From Actinoplanes lutulentus (GTDB taxonomy: Bacteria; Actinomycetota; Actinomycetes; Mycobacteriales; Micromonosporaceae), in assembly GCF_003259845.1 (NCBI RefSeq), contig NZ_QLMJ01000013.1, positions 62,001 through 126,000 of the forward strand: a stretch of 64,000 nt of DNA. Reading direction: 5' to 3'. The position numbers were made by a program, and so were the translations under genes. The notes under the pieces were generated by a model. The model was not told the origin of the DNA. It did not search any database and was given only the letters and a program-made list of their open reading frames with translations. Positions 51,720-61,200 of this stretch are shown one piece after another (positions within the stretch are counted from its first letter, which is position 1; the number at the start of each line of letters is the position of its first letter).

Positions 51720-52772
51720 CTAGGGGCGAACGGGCATCAGCAGGGAAAATCGGGTGTCGTCCCCCGGAATTCGCACGGCGAGCGGCAGCAGCGGTCCGTC
51801 CAGCTCCAGCACGAGCTGCCCGGGTCCACCAGCGTCGATGGCCTGCAGCAGGAACTCGCGGTTCACCGCGACAAGCGCGTCGGCATTCGCCTCCCACTCG
51901 CTCTGGGTGACCAGGCGCAGGCTCCCTGCCTGGTCCAGGCCGATCACCGAGACCGGGTACGCGTGACCGTCGTGCTCCTTCGGCACCACCGGGGCCGCCG
52001 CCAACTGCTCCCGCAGGACAGCCGTGTCGACGGGGATCTGCCGGGTCCGCTCGCCGGCCACCGGGATGAGGCGCTGGTAATCGGGGAAGTCCATGTCGAT
52101 CGGCTTGCCCTCGACGACCGTGTCGCCGGCCTGTGCCCGTACCCGGTCGGCGGTCAGGTCCAGGGTGACCGGCCCGGCCGGCAGGCCGCCGAGGCTGTCC
52201 GCCAGGTCCAGCGGGAGGAACAGCCGGGTCGGCGATCCCTCGACCTCGGCCGGTACCGAGGCGACGGCGAGCCGGTAACGGTCGGTCGTGACCAGCGTCA
52301 GCAGGGCGTCGCCGGTCTCGAAGAGCACACCGGCCGGGATCGGGTCGGTGGCCTCCGCCCCGGCGAAACGGACCGCGTCGAGGGCGGCGGACAGGGCGGT
52401 CGCGGGCAGGGTGATCCGGGTCATCAGGTTCTCCTCCAGGTCGAGCAGCGCGTGCAGACGAAGGAGCTCACGACGGGCGTCGGCGAGACCGGCCTCCAAT
52501 CGGGCCGAGTGGGCGTCCAGCTTCGCGCGTACCGAAGCGGGGTCGGGAAGGTCTTGGACCGCTTGCGCGATGTCCGCGACCGGCATGCCCACTCGCCGCA
52601 GGCCGGCGATGAGCCGGGCCGCTTTGATCTGACCGGCGGTGTACCGGCGATAGCCGGTGGCCGGATCCACGACGGCCGGGACCAGTACGCCCGCGCCGTC
52701 GTAGTAGCGCAGCGCGCTGACGCTCAAACCGCTCGCCCGCGCCGCCTCGCCGATGCCTCGTGTGTCGCTCAC
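51720..52772 (-). CDS. MerR regulator fused to two beta-sliding-clamp-like domains (350 aa)
   Basis: Residues 5-70 form a MerR winged helix: RGIGEAARASGLSVSALRYY, then DPATGYRRYTAGQI and LRRVGMPVADIAQ. A coiled-coil linker (about 75-115) follows. The rest matches the second and third domains of the DNA polymerase III beta clamp: LLTLVTTDRYRLAVA, FPDYQRLIP, then ALVAVNREFLLQAID and the C-terminal FSLLMPVR. The first clamp domain is missing, replaced by MerR. GTG 52772 is used here; a TTG at 52811 overlapping the lysE stop (TTGA) is equally possible and gives 363 residues. Its role is unknown. Binding of clamp-interacting proteins or small ligands is possible. Confidence 0.85.
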   Translation of the reverse strand: MSDTRGIGEAARASGLSVSALRYYDGAGVLVPAVVDPATGYRRYTAGQIKAARLIAGLRRVGMPVADIAQAVQDLPDPASVRAKLDAHSARLEAGLADARRELLRLHALLDLEENLMTRITLPATALSAALDAVRFAGAEATDPIPAGVLFETGDALLTLVTTDRYRLAVASVPAEVEGSPTRLFLPLDLADSLGGLPAGPVTLDLTADRVRAQAGDTVVEGKPIDMDFPDYQRLIPVAGERTRQIPVDTAVLREQLAAAPVVPKEHDGHAYPVSVIGLDQAGSLRLVTQSEWEANADALVAVNREFLLQAIDAGGPGQLVLELDGPLLPLAVRIPGDDTRFSLLMPVRP

Positions 52773-52807
52773 GTCGTCAGACCTTGCTGTCTCGACCTGC
52801 TGGAGAG

Positions 52808-53407
52808 TCAAGCTTGCAGGATCAGCGTGATTCCCAGGGTCGCCATCACGACGGCGATCAGGCCGTCGAGCACCCGCCAGGCGGACGGGCGGGCCAGCAG
52901 CGGAGCCAGTCGCTGCGCGCCGACGCCGAGCGCGACGAACCAGAGCAGGCTGGCGGCGGCCGCGCCGAGCCCGAAGAACCAGCGATGCGGGTGCTGCTGG
53001 GCGATCGAGCCGAGCAGCAGCACGGTGTCCAGGTAGACGTGCGGGTTGAGGTAGGTGAGCGCCAGGCAGGTGAGCAGCGTCGCGCGGAGCGTGGCCGGCG
53101 GTTTCCCGGCGACTTCGAGGCGCTGCGGGCGCAGGGCGCGGCGCGCGGCCAGCACGGCGTAACCGAGGAGGAAGGCCGCGCCGAACCAGCGGATCGCGGT
53201 GACCAGACCGGGCTGTGCGTTGATCACCGCGCCGAGGCCGGCGATGCCCGCCAGGATCAGCGCGAGGTCGGAGAAGGCGCAGGTCAGGACCACCGGGAGG
53301 ACGTGCTCGCGACGCAGTCCCTGGCGCAGGACGAACGCGTTCTGGGCGCCGATGGCGAGGATGAGCACGGCGGAGGCGGCGAAACCGGCCAGTGCGGAGG
53401 TGAGCAT
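52808..53407 (-). CDS. lysE: LysE/ArgO-type amino acid exporter (199 aa)
   Basis: Six hydrophobic segments. The start GAQNAFVLRQGLRREHVL, then CAFSDLALILAGIAGLG and LALTYLNPHVYLDTVLLLG, identifies the LysE branch that exports lysine and arginine. It is divergent from a LysR-type regulator, as in Corynebacterium lysE-lysG. Its stop overlaps a possible TTG start of the MerR-clamp gene. Confidence 0.93.
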   Translation of the reverse strand: MLTSALAGFAASAVLILAIGAQNAFVLRQGLRREHVLPVVLTCAFSDLALILAGIAGLGAVINAQPGLVTAIRWFGAAFLLGYAVLAARRALRPQRLEVAGKPPATLRATLLTCLALTYLNPHVYLDTVLLLGSIAQQHPHRWFFGLGAAAASLLWFVALGVGAQRLAPLLARPSAWRVLDGLIAVVMATLGITLILQA

Positions 53408-53478
53408 GGGTGTGACGCTATTTTTGTCTTGTGAATCAGTCCAGCTAAAGATTTTGACGATGCATTAGCGTTGCTAAC

Positions 53479-54297
53479 GTGGATCAGGTTCAGCTCGCTA
53501 CTTTTCAGGCTGTCGTCGAGCAGGGCAGCTTCGAGGCGGCCGCGCGGGCGCTGCACGTCACCCCGTCGGCGGTCAGCCAGCGGATCAAGGCACTCGAGTC
53601 GTCGGTCGGCCAGGTTTTGGTACGCCGAGGCAAACCCTGCGTCGCGACCACTGCCGGGCAGGCGCTGGTCCGGTTCGCCGGGCAGGTCGCGCTGCTGGAG
53701 CAGGAGGCGCTCGGGCAGGCCCGGGACGGCAGCCGGCTCTCCGTGGTGGTCAACGCGGACTCGCTGAACACCTGGTTCCTGCCGGTGCTGACGGCCGTGC
53801 CGGACGTCCGGTTCGAGCTGCACATCGATGATCAGGATCACTCGGCCGAGTTGCTGCGAACCGGGCAGGCGATGGCGGCGGTGACAGCGGATCGGGTGGC
53901 GGTGCAGGGATGCCGGGTGGAGGGGCTCGGGGTGATGCGATATCTGGCGGTGGCCTCGCCTTTTTCCCGGGTGGTGGATCTTGGAACTTCGCCGGTCGTC
54001 GTCTACAACCGGAAGGACGAGCTCCAGCAGCGGTTTCTGGGTTCGCGATCGTTGCCGCCGGCTCACTACGTGCCGGCTGCGGCGTCGTTCGAGGAGGCGA
54101 TCCGGCAGGGGCTCGGCTGGGGGATGATGCCGGAGCAGCACGCGCTCCCGGATCTCGCGGCGGGCCGGCTGGTCGAGGTCGAGCCGGGGCGGTTCCTGGA
54201 CGTGCCGCTGTACTGGCAGCGCTGGAAGATCGAGTCCCCGGTCCTGGAGACACTGACGGCCGCCGTTCGCACGGCGGCCGCAGTCTTGCGTGGGTGA
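53479..54297 (+). CDS. lysG: LysG/ArgP-type LysR transcriptional activator (272 aa)
   Basis: The LysR helix-turn-helix is FEAAARALHVTPSAVSQRIKALE. The effector domain contains NADSLNTWFLPVL and the EDQDHS-type region (DDQDHSAELLRTG), characteristic of ArgP/LysG. It should activate lysE when lysine or arginine accumulates. The GTG start has no ribosome site; a TTAGC-N3-GCTAA palindrome ends just before it. The stop TGA abuts the dapD stop, the two forming TGATCA. Confidence 0.92.
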   Translation: MDQVQLATFQAVVEQGSFEAAARALHVTPSAVSQRIKALESSVGQVLVRRGKPCVATTAGQALVRFAGQVALLEQEALGQARDGSRLSVVVNADSLNTWFLPVLTAVPDVRFELHIDDQDHSAELLRTGQAMAAVTADRVAVQGCRVEGLGVMRYLAVASPFSRVVDLGTSPVVVYNRKDELQQRFLGSRSLPPAHYVPAAASFEEAIRQGLGWGMMPEQHALPDLAAGRLVEVEPGRFLDVPLYWQRWKIESPVLETLTAAVRTAAAVLRG

Positions 54298-55245
54298 TCA
54301 GTCGTTGGCGTGCAGCGCGCTGTTCAGCTCGATGCCGGTGCCCTTGCGCGGCTTCGCCTCCAGAGCGCCGGAGACCGAGTTGCGCCAGAACAGGAGATTG
54401 TTCACACCGGACAGCTCGATGGCCTTCACCACACGGCCGTCGGGCAGCGTGACCTTCGACGCGGCGGTCACGTAGACGCCGGCCTCGACCACGCAGTCGT
54501 CGCCGAGCGAGATGCCGACACCCGCGTTAGCGCCGAGCAGGCTGCGCTCGCCGATGCGGACCTTCTCCTTACCGCCGCCGGAGAGGGTGCCCATGATCGA
54601 CGAACCGCCGCCGATGTCCGAGCCGTCGCCGACCACCACGCCCTGCACGATCCGGCCCTCGACCATCGAGGTACCGAGCGTGCCGGCGTTGAAGTTGACG
54701 AATCCCTCCTGCATGATCGTCGTGCCGGAGGCCAGGTGGGCGCCGAGGCGTACCCGGTCGGCGTCGGCGATCCGGACGCCCGAGGGCACCACGTAATCGG
54801 TCATCCGCGGGAACTTGTCCACGCCGTACACGCTCAGCTGGCGGCCGGCGGCGCGCTCCAGGAAGCGCAGCTCGTCGACCCGCTCCGGCGGGCACGGGCC
54901 GGCCGTGGTCCAGGCCACGTTCGCCAGCTTGCCGAAGACGCCGTCCAGGTTCAGAGCGTTCGGCTGGACCAGCCGGTGCGAGAGCAGGTGCAGGCGAAGG
55001 TACGCGTCCGAGGCGTCGGTGATCGGGTCGGCGAGCGACTTGATCACCGTACGGACCTCGACCGTGGAGAGGCCGGGGAGCAGTTTCGGGCCGGTCAGCC
55101 CGGCCGGCAGCGCCGGAACGTCGGCGGGCTCCTCGCCCAGGCCCAGATATCCGCCCGGGAACCAGGTGTCGAGCACCAGTCCCTCAGCGGTCACGGTGGC
55201 GAGGCCGATGCCCCAGGCGGGCGAGGTCGAGATCGCGGTTTCCAC
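54298..55245 (-). CDS. dapD: Tetrahydrodipicolinate N-succinyltransferase (315 aa)
   Basis: Makes N-succinyl-2-amino-6-oxopimelate in the diaminopimelate/lysine pathway. The N-terminal domain (WGIGLATVT, KLLPGLSTVEV) precedes a left-handed beta-helix with hexapeptide repeats (VRLGAHLASGTTIMQEGFVN, GGGSSIMGTLSGGG). GTG 55245 is used; the open frame to 56322 is antisense to dapE. It is divergent from dapE with 66 bases between. Confidence 0.95.
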   Translation of the reverse strand: METAISTSPAWGIGLATVTAEGLVLDTWFPGGYLGLGEEPADVPALPAGLTGPKLLPGLSTVEVRTVIKSLADPITDASDAYLRLHLLSHRLVQPNALNLDGVFGKLANVAWTTAGPCPPERVDELRFLERAAGRQLSVYGVDKFPRMTDYVVPSGVRIADADRVRLGAHLASGTTIMQEGFVNFNAGTLGTSMVEGRIVQGVVVGDGSDIGGGSSIMGTLSGGGKEKVRIGERSLLGANAGVGISLGDDCVVEAGVYVTAASKVTLPDGRVVKAIELSGVNNLLFWRNSVSGALEAKPRKGTGIELNSALHAND

Positions 55246-55299
55246 GACGCGAACCCTACCGGACCGTAACGAGGCAACGGCGGGCTCGTGGCACCCCGG

Positions 55300-55305
55300 T
55301 ATGGT
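55300..55305 (+). promoter_or_regulatory. -10 element for leaderless dapE
   Basis: TATGGT ends six bases before ATG 55312, with no ribosome site between. Confidence 0.45.
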
Positions 55306-55311
55306 GCGCAC

Positions 55312-56394
55312 ATGGCCAACCCGCTTACCCCGGACGTGCTGGTGGACCCGGTCGTGCTCACCCGCACGCTGGTCGACATCGAGTCCGTGTCCCGTGACGA
55401 GAAGGTGATCGCCAACTGCGTGGAGGACGCCCTCCGCCAGGTCGATCACCTGAACGTCAAACGGCTCGGAAACACGGTGATGGCGCGTACCAAACTGGGG
55501 CGGGAGCAGCGGGTCATCCTCGCCGGCCACCTCGACACGGTCCCGATCAACGACAACTGGCCGTCCACTGTCGTCGACGACCTGATCTACGGCTGCGGCA
55601 CCTCGGACATGAAGTCGGGCGTCGCCCTCGCCCTGCACCTGGCCGCCACCCTGCCCGACCCCGAGTACGACATCACCTATCTCTTCTACGAGGCCGAGGA
55701 GATCGAGTCCGAGTTCAACGGGCTCAACCTGGTCGCCGAGGCGCACCCGAAATGGCTCCAGGCCGACTTCGCGGTGCTGCTCGAACCGACGTACGGGGTG
55801 GTCGAGGCGGGCTGCCAGGGAACGATGCGGGTGAGGTTGCACACCCATGGTCGCCGGGCGCACACCGCGCGGGCCTGGCGCGGCACCAACGCGATCCACG
55901 CGCTGGGCGAGGTGCTGCGGCGCCTCGACCGGTACCAGGCGCGGACCGTGACGATCGACGGCTGCACGTACCGGGAAGGGCTGAGCGCGGTCCGGATCGG
56001 CGGCGGCATCGCCGGCAACGTCGTACCGGACGAGGCCTGGACCGAGATCAACCTGCGCTTCGCCCCGGACCGCAGCGAGAAGCAGGCGCTCGAACACCTG
56101 CACGAGGTCTTCGACGGTTACGAGCTGGAGGTCACCGACTCGGCGCCGGGCGCGCTGCCCGGCCTGACCGCCGCGCCGGCCCGCGACTTCCTGCTGGCGG
56201 TCGGCGAGGAGCCCGCCGCGAAGCTCGGCTGGACCGACGTGGCCCGGTTCGCGGCGCTCGGCATCCCGGCACTCAATTACGGCCCGGGCGACCCGGCGCT
56301 GGCGCACGCACCGGACGAGCACGTCGAGATCGGCAAGATCCGGGACGGCGCGGCAACGCTGTACCGCTGGCTGGCACCGTCCTCGGACATCTGA
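55312..56394 (+). CDS. dapE: Succinyl-diaminopimelate desuccinylase (360 aa)
   Basis: Di-zinc M20 peptidase-fold enzyme that releases LL-diaminopimelate. Ligands are His73 and Asp75 (AGHLDTVP), the shared Asp in GTSDMKSG and Glu in YEAEEIESEFNG (catalytic Glu and ligand), and a final His in LAHAPDEH. ATG 55312 is preferred over 55288 because of the -10 box. With dapC (44.1 kb) and dapD it completes the succinylase branch in this window. Confidence 0.95.
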   Translation: MANPLTPDVLVDPVVLTRTLVDIESVSRDEKVIANCVEDALRQVDHLNVKRLGNTVMARTKLGREQRVILAGHLDTVPINDNWPSTVVDDLIYGCGTSDMKSGVALALHLAATLPDPEYDITYLFYEAEEIESEFNGLNLVAEAHPKWLQADFAVLLEPTYGVVEAGCQGTMRVRLHTHGRRAHTARAWRGTNAIHALGEVLRRLDRYQARTVTIDGCTYREGLSAVRIGGGIAGNVVPDEAWTEINLRFAPDRSEKQALEHLHEVFDGYELEVTDSAPGALPGLTAAPARDFLLAVGEEPAAKLGWTDVARFAALGIPALNYGPGDPALAHAPDEHVEIGKIRDGAATLYRWLAPSSDI

Positions 56395-56424
56395 GCGCTC
56401 GGTAGATCTAGGCGTTCCGTAGGT

Positions 56425-56622
56425 CTAGGCGCTCTGTATCGCCACGCGGCCGACGGCGCGCTGGGGTAGCAGTGCCGGTGGCGGTATCTCCATCGTGGTC
56501 TCGAGGTCGACGGTGGGTTCGGGCTCCCGTGCCGCGAAAGCCATCCGCCGTTCCTCCACCACCAGGCGGATCCGGCGCTGCATGGCACGGTGCATCTTGA
56601 GGCGCTCGTAACGGTTCGTCAC
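56425..56622 (-). CDS. Small basic hypothetical protein (65 aa)
   Basis: GTG 56622 has GAAGGAG eight bases upstream. The product starts VTNRYERLKMHRAMQRRIRL, a basic helix, and continues into a Glu/Pro-rich tail. No family is recognised. A real small gene is likely from the ribosome site and position between dapE and the LOG genes. Confidence 0.5.
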   Translation of the reverse strand: MTNRYERLKMHRAMQRRIRLVVEERRMAFAAREPEPTVDLETTMEIPPPALLPQRAVGRVAIQSA

Positions 56623-56810
56623 GGTGGCTGCTCCTTCGCCGGGCACCCGGTGTCAAACCGGGCACCGTGCCTGCCGTGTGGACGAGGTCGGTAACAGTAC
56701 AGACGTCGCAGGGCTACGTTCGGTTGCTTCAATCTGGCAAAAAGGTCCGCAGGTCGCAATCCTCTTACCGAAACGCGCCCGGTTATTCACCGGGTACTGA
56801 CCGTCCGCAC

Positions 56811-56816
56811 TACCTT
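56811..56816 (+). promoter_or_regulatory. -10 element for the first LOG gene
   Basis: TACCTT ends six bases before ATG 56823 with no ribosome site, again the leaderless pattern. Confidence 0.4.
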
Positions 56817-56822
56817 GGACGC

Positions 56823-57590
56823 ATGACGGACAGCACCAACGGGCGACCGCAGGCGGGTCCGGAGCGTCACCGTGGAGGCGTCACGCTGCGCCGTGACGCC
56901 ATCCCGCCGAGCACCGCCGACGAGAAACTGCTCGATTCACACCACCGCGGCGAGTGGAAGACAAAGGACGCCTGGCGCGCCCTGCGCATCCTCTCCGAGT
57001 TCGTCGAGGGCTTCGACACCCTGGCCGACCTCCCACCCGCCGTCAGCGTCTTCGGCTCGGCCCGCAGCAGCGCCGACAGTTACGAGTGCGAGCTGGCCGA
57101 GAGCCTCGGCGCGGCCCTCGCCGAGGCGGGGTACGCGGTGATCACCGGCGGCGGCCCCGGCGTGATGGAGGCGGCTAACCGCGGCGCCACCGAGGCCGGC
57201 GGGATGTCCGTGGGCCTCGGCATCGAGCTGCCCTTCGAGCAGGGCCTCAACGACTGGGTCGACGTCGGCATCGACTTCCGGTACTTCTTCGTCCGCAAGA
57301 CCATGTTCGTGAAGTACGCGCAGGCCTTCGTGGTGCTGCCGGGCGGCTTCGGCACCCTCGACGAGCTCTTCGAGGCGATCACCCTGGTGCAGACGAAGAA
57401 GGTCACCCGTTTCCCGGTGATCCTGATGGGCACCGAATATTGGAGCGGCCTGCTCGACTGGATGAAGCGCCGGATGCTCGACGAAGGCAAGATCAGCGCC
57501 ATGGATCTCGAACTTCTGCAGGTCACCGACGATGTCGCCGAGGCGGTCCGGATCATCGTGGACGCCGACGCCGCCCTCGGGAAACTCTGA
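56823..57590 (+). CDS. LOG family protein 1 (255 aa)
   Basis: Rossmann-fold protein of the lysine decarboxylase-like/LOG family. GGGPGVMEAANRGA and the PGGxGTxxE motif (PGGFGTLDE) are intact, consistent with nucleoside-5'-monophosphate phosphoribohydrolase activity. It has an extra N-terminal region of about 65 residues. It is followed by a second LOG gene one base after the stop. Confidence 0.9.
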   Translation: MTDSTNGRPQAGPERHRGGVTLRRDAIPPSTADEKLLDSHHRGEWKTKDAWRALRILSEFVEGFDTLADLPPAVSVFGSARSSADSYECELAESLGAALAEAGYAVITGGGPGVMEAANRGATEAGGMSVGLGIELPFEQGLNDWVDVGIDFRYFFVRKTMFVKYAQAFVVLPGGFGTLDELFEAITLVQTKKVTRFPVILMGTEYWSGLLDWMKRRMLDEGKISAMDLELLQVTDDVAEAVRIIVDADAALGKL

Positions 57591-57591
57591 C

Positions 57592-58140
57592 ATGGCTGCC
57601 ATCTGCGTGTTCTGCGCCTCCTCCACCACCCTCGAACAGCGCTGGCTCGACCTGGCCGAGGAGACGGGCCGGGCCCTCGCCGGCCGCGGGCACATCCTGG
57701 TCTCCGGCGGCGGCTGCGTCGGCATGATGGGCGCCGTCGTCGACGGTGCCCGCTCCGCCGGCGGGCGCACCCTCGGGATCATCCCGCAGCGCCTGATGGA
57801 CCTGGAGGTCGCCGACCTGGCCTCCGACGAGCTCGTGGTCACTGCCGACATGAGCTCCCGCAAAAACCTGATGGTCGAGCGGTCGGACGCGTTCATCACC
57901 CTGCCCGGCGGCCTCGGCACGCTGGACGAGCTCTTCGAGGTCTGGACCACCGCGACGCTCGCCGTGCACCGCAAACCGATGGTGCTGCTCGACCCGGACG
58001 GCTTCTACGACGGCCTGTGGACCTGGCTGGGCGGCCTGGTCGACAACAAGTTCGTCCGGCCGGCGGCGCTGGAGATGATTCTGATCGCGCGGACCGTACC
58101 CGAGGCCGTCGACCAGATCGAGGCCGCGCTCGCGGCCTGA
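57592..58140 (+). CDS. LOG family protein 2 (182 aa)
   Basis: Standard-length LOG/cytokinin riboside 5'-monophosphate phosphoribohydrolase. It starts AAICVFCASSTTLEQRW and has GGGCVGMMGAVVDGA and PGGLGTLDE, with SSRKNLMVERSDAF before the latter. The ATG is one base after the first LOG stop. It probably releases free bases from nucleotide monophosphates. Confidence 0.9.
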   Translation: MAAICVFCASSTTLEQRWLDLAEETGRALAGRGHILVSGGGCVGMMGAVVDGARSAGGRTLGIIPQRLMDLEVADLASDELVVTADMSSRKNLMVERSDAFITLPGGLGTLDELFEVWTTATLAVHRKPMVLLDPDGFYDGLWTWLGGLVDNKFVRPAALEMILIARTVPEAVDQIEAALAA

Positions 58141-58224
58141 CCTCGTCCTGGCCCGCGTTCGCATTGTGTTCGACCGGTACCTCGCTGCCGAAGAACGTCG
58201 TACCGGCGTGCTCTCATAGATGCC

Positions 58225-61200
58225 GTGAGCACGCCGGCCCCCCAGCCTCCGGTGCGCCGGCCGGCATATCGCCTGGTTCGGCGTCCTCGTCCTGCCGTGC
58301 CCGAGTTGCTCGCCGACCCGGTGCAGGAGCGGGTGACCGCGCACGCCGGCGGGCCGCTGCTGGTGGTCGGTGGTCCCGGCACCGGCAAGACGACGCTGCT
58401 CGTCGAGTCGGTCGCCGCGCGGATCGCCGAGGGGGTTGATCCGGAGCGGATCCTGGTGCTCACGTTCGGCCGCCGTGGCGCGTCGGCGCTGCGCGACCGC
58501 ATCGAGGCACGGATCGCCGACGACGCCGGACGGATCGTGCACGAGCCGTTGGTGAGGACCTTCCATGCGTACGCGTTCGGCCTGCTCCGCAGGGCGGCCA
58601 GCGAGCGTGGTGAGCCGTCGCCGCGGCTGCTGACCGGCCCCGAGCAGGACCTGATCATCCGGGAGCTGCTGGCCGTCGTCGGTGACCCGGAGGCGCCCGA
58701 CGAGATCGGCTGGCCCGAGTCGCTGCGCCCGGCCCTGCCCACGCGCGCCTTCGCCCAGCAGCTGCGCGACCTCATGCAGCGTGCCGCCGAGCGCGGCATC
58801 GGCCCGGCGCAGCTGGCCCGCCTCGGCGAGCGGATCGGCCGCGACGACTGGCCGGCCGCCGCCCGTTTCCTCCGGGAGTACGTCGCGGTGCTCGCCCTGC
58901 GTGACGTCACCACCCGTGGCTCCACCGCCTATGACCCGGCCGAGCTGGTCCGCGCCGCCTCCGGCCTGCTCGCCGACGAGCCGGGCCTGCTGGCCGCCGA
59001 GCGCCGCCGCCTCGCCTACGTCTACGTCGACGAGCTGGCCGAGTCCGACCCGGCCCAGATGGACCTGCTCGCCCAGGTCGCCGGCGGCGGCAAGCCGGTC
59101 GTCGCCTTCGCCGACCCGGACTCCTCGGTCTACGCCTTCCGGGGCGCCGACCCGTCCCTGGTGGCGGCCTTTCCTGACCGTTTCCGCTCACCGGCGGGCG
59201 CGCCGGCGGAGACGGTTGTCCTGCACACCAACTACCGGGTGGCGGCACCGCTGCTGAGCGCGACCGGCCGGGTGGCCCGCCGCATGCGAGGCCCGATCCG
59301 CCACCGCCCGATGTTCCCCCCACCGCCCCCGGCCACCGACGAGCCCGAGCCCGCGTCCGAGCCCGAGGCCGCGCCTCCGCCCGCGACCGCACCTGCGCTT
59401 GAGGCCGCGCCTGCGGCCGCGCTTGCGCCCGAGCCTGCGGCCGCGCTTGCGCCCGAGCCTGCGGCCGCGCTTGCGCCCGAGCCCGAGCCCGCGCCTGCGG
59501 CCGCGCGCGAGCCCGCGCCTGCGCTTGAGGCCGCGCCTGCTGTGGCCGAGGACGCTTCCGGCGACGGGGTGCTGGTTTCTGAGGCGGTGGTGCGGATTTT
59601 CCGGTCGCCGGCCGCGGAGACCGCGTTCATCGCTCATGCGCTTCGGGAGGCGCATCTGTTGCACGGGGTTCCGTGGTCGCGGATGGCTGTGGTGATGCGG
59701 TCGACCACTCTGCAGCAGCCTTCGGTTCAGCGGGCGCTCACCGCTGCCGGGGTTCCGACCGTCACGTTTGCCGAGGATCTGCCGCTGCATCTGCAGCCTG
59801 CCGTCGCGCCGTTTCTGCTGCTGCTGCGGTGTGCGCTTGATCCGGGTGTGCTGGAGGAAGAGGCGGCGGTCGCGTTGCTGCACTCGCCTCTCGGCGGGGC
59901 TGATCCGCTTGCCGAGCGGCGGCTGCGGCAAGGGCTGCGGGCGCTCGCCCTCGCGGCCGGTGACCGGCGGCCGTCGGGGGAGCTGCTGGTCGACGCGGTT
60001 CGGGACCCGGCCGGACTGGACATGGTGGAGCGTCGCTGGGCGCGGCCGGCCAAAGCCGTGGCGCATCTGATCGAGGTGGCTCGGAAAGCCGCTGCCGAGC
60101 CGGGCGCCACCGCCGAGGACGTGCTCTGGGCGGTGTGGCGGGCCAGTGGGCTGGCCGACCGTTGGTACGCGATGAGCACCGGCGCCGCCCCCATGCCGGA
60201 TCACCGGGAGGCGGGGCGGGCCCGGCGCTGGCGTGCCGAGGCGGCGGATCGTGATCTCGACTCGATGGTGGTGCTCTTCGACGCGGCGGCGCGGTTCGTC
60301 GACAGGCTGCCGGGTGCGCGTACCGAAGTGTTTCTCGAACATGTTCTCGGCCAGGACCTGCCCGCTGACTCGATCGCGCCGAGTGCCGACCGGGGTGAGG
60401 CGGTCCGGCTGCTGACCGCGCACGCGGCGAAAGGCCTGGAGTGGGACGTCGTGGCGCTGGCCGGCGTGCAGGAGGGCATCTGGCCGGACCTGCGCCTGCG
60501 CGGGAGTCTGCTCGGGTCGGAACGCCTGGTCGACGTACTGGCCGGCCGTCCCGCGTCGGGTCCGGCCGCGGTCGCCGGTGAGACGTCGGCGTTGCTGGAC
60601 GAGGAGCGGCGGCTCTTCTACGTGGCGATCACCCGGGCCCGGCGGCGGCTTGTGGTCACCGCTGTGTCGTCGGCGAGTTCCGGTGGTGTGGGCGGCGAGG
60701 AGCAGCCGAGCCGCTTCCTGGCCGAACTGGCGGCGGGCGGCCCCGGCAGCTCCGGCGGCCCCGGCGGCCCGGCCGGCCCGGGCGGCCCCGATGGTTCGGG
60801 TGGGCCCAACGCGTCGGGTGGGCCCAACGCGTCGGGTGGGCCTGGCCCTGGTGGCGGCCCGCAGGATTCGGAGCCGGACGATGCGCCCGAGCCTGGCTAC
60901 TGGGACACCGACCCGGATGACCCGGACCAGGACGCCGTCGAAGCCGATCTTGAGCCAGAGGCTGACGCCCCAGGAAACCCCGAAGACCTCGAAGAAGCCG
61001 GTGACCCCGACGACCCCGAAGACCTCGAAGAGACCGCCGACCCCGACGACCCCGACGACACCGGTGACGGCGGGGAGGTTGAGCTTGCTGTCGGGCGGGC
61101 TCCTCGGGCTCTCACGCTCGCCTCGCTCGTGGCCGAACTCCGTACCGTCGTGGTCTCGGAAGGGGAAACGCCTGGCCGGCGGCGCGCGGCGGCGGCTGAG

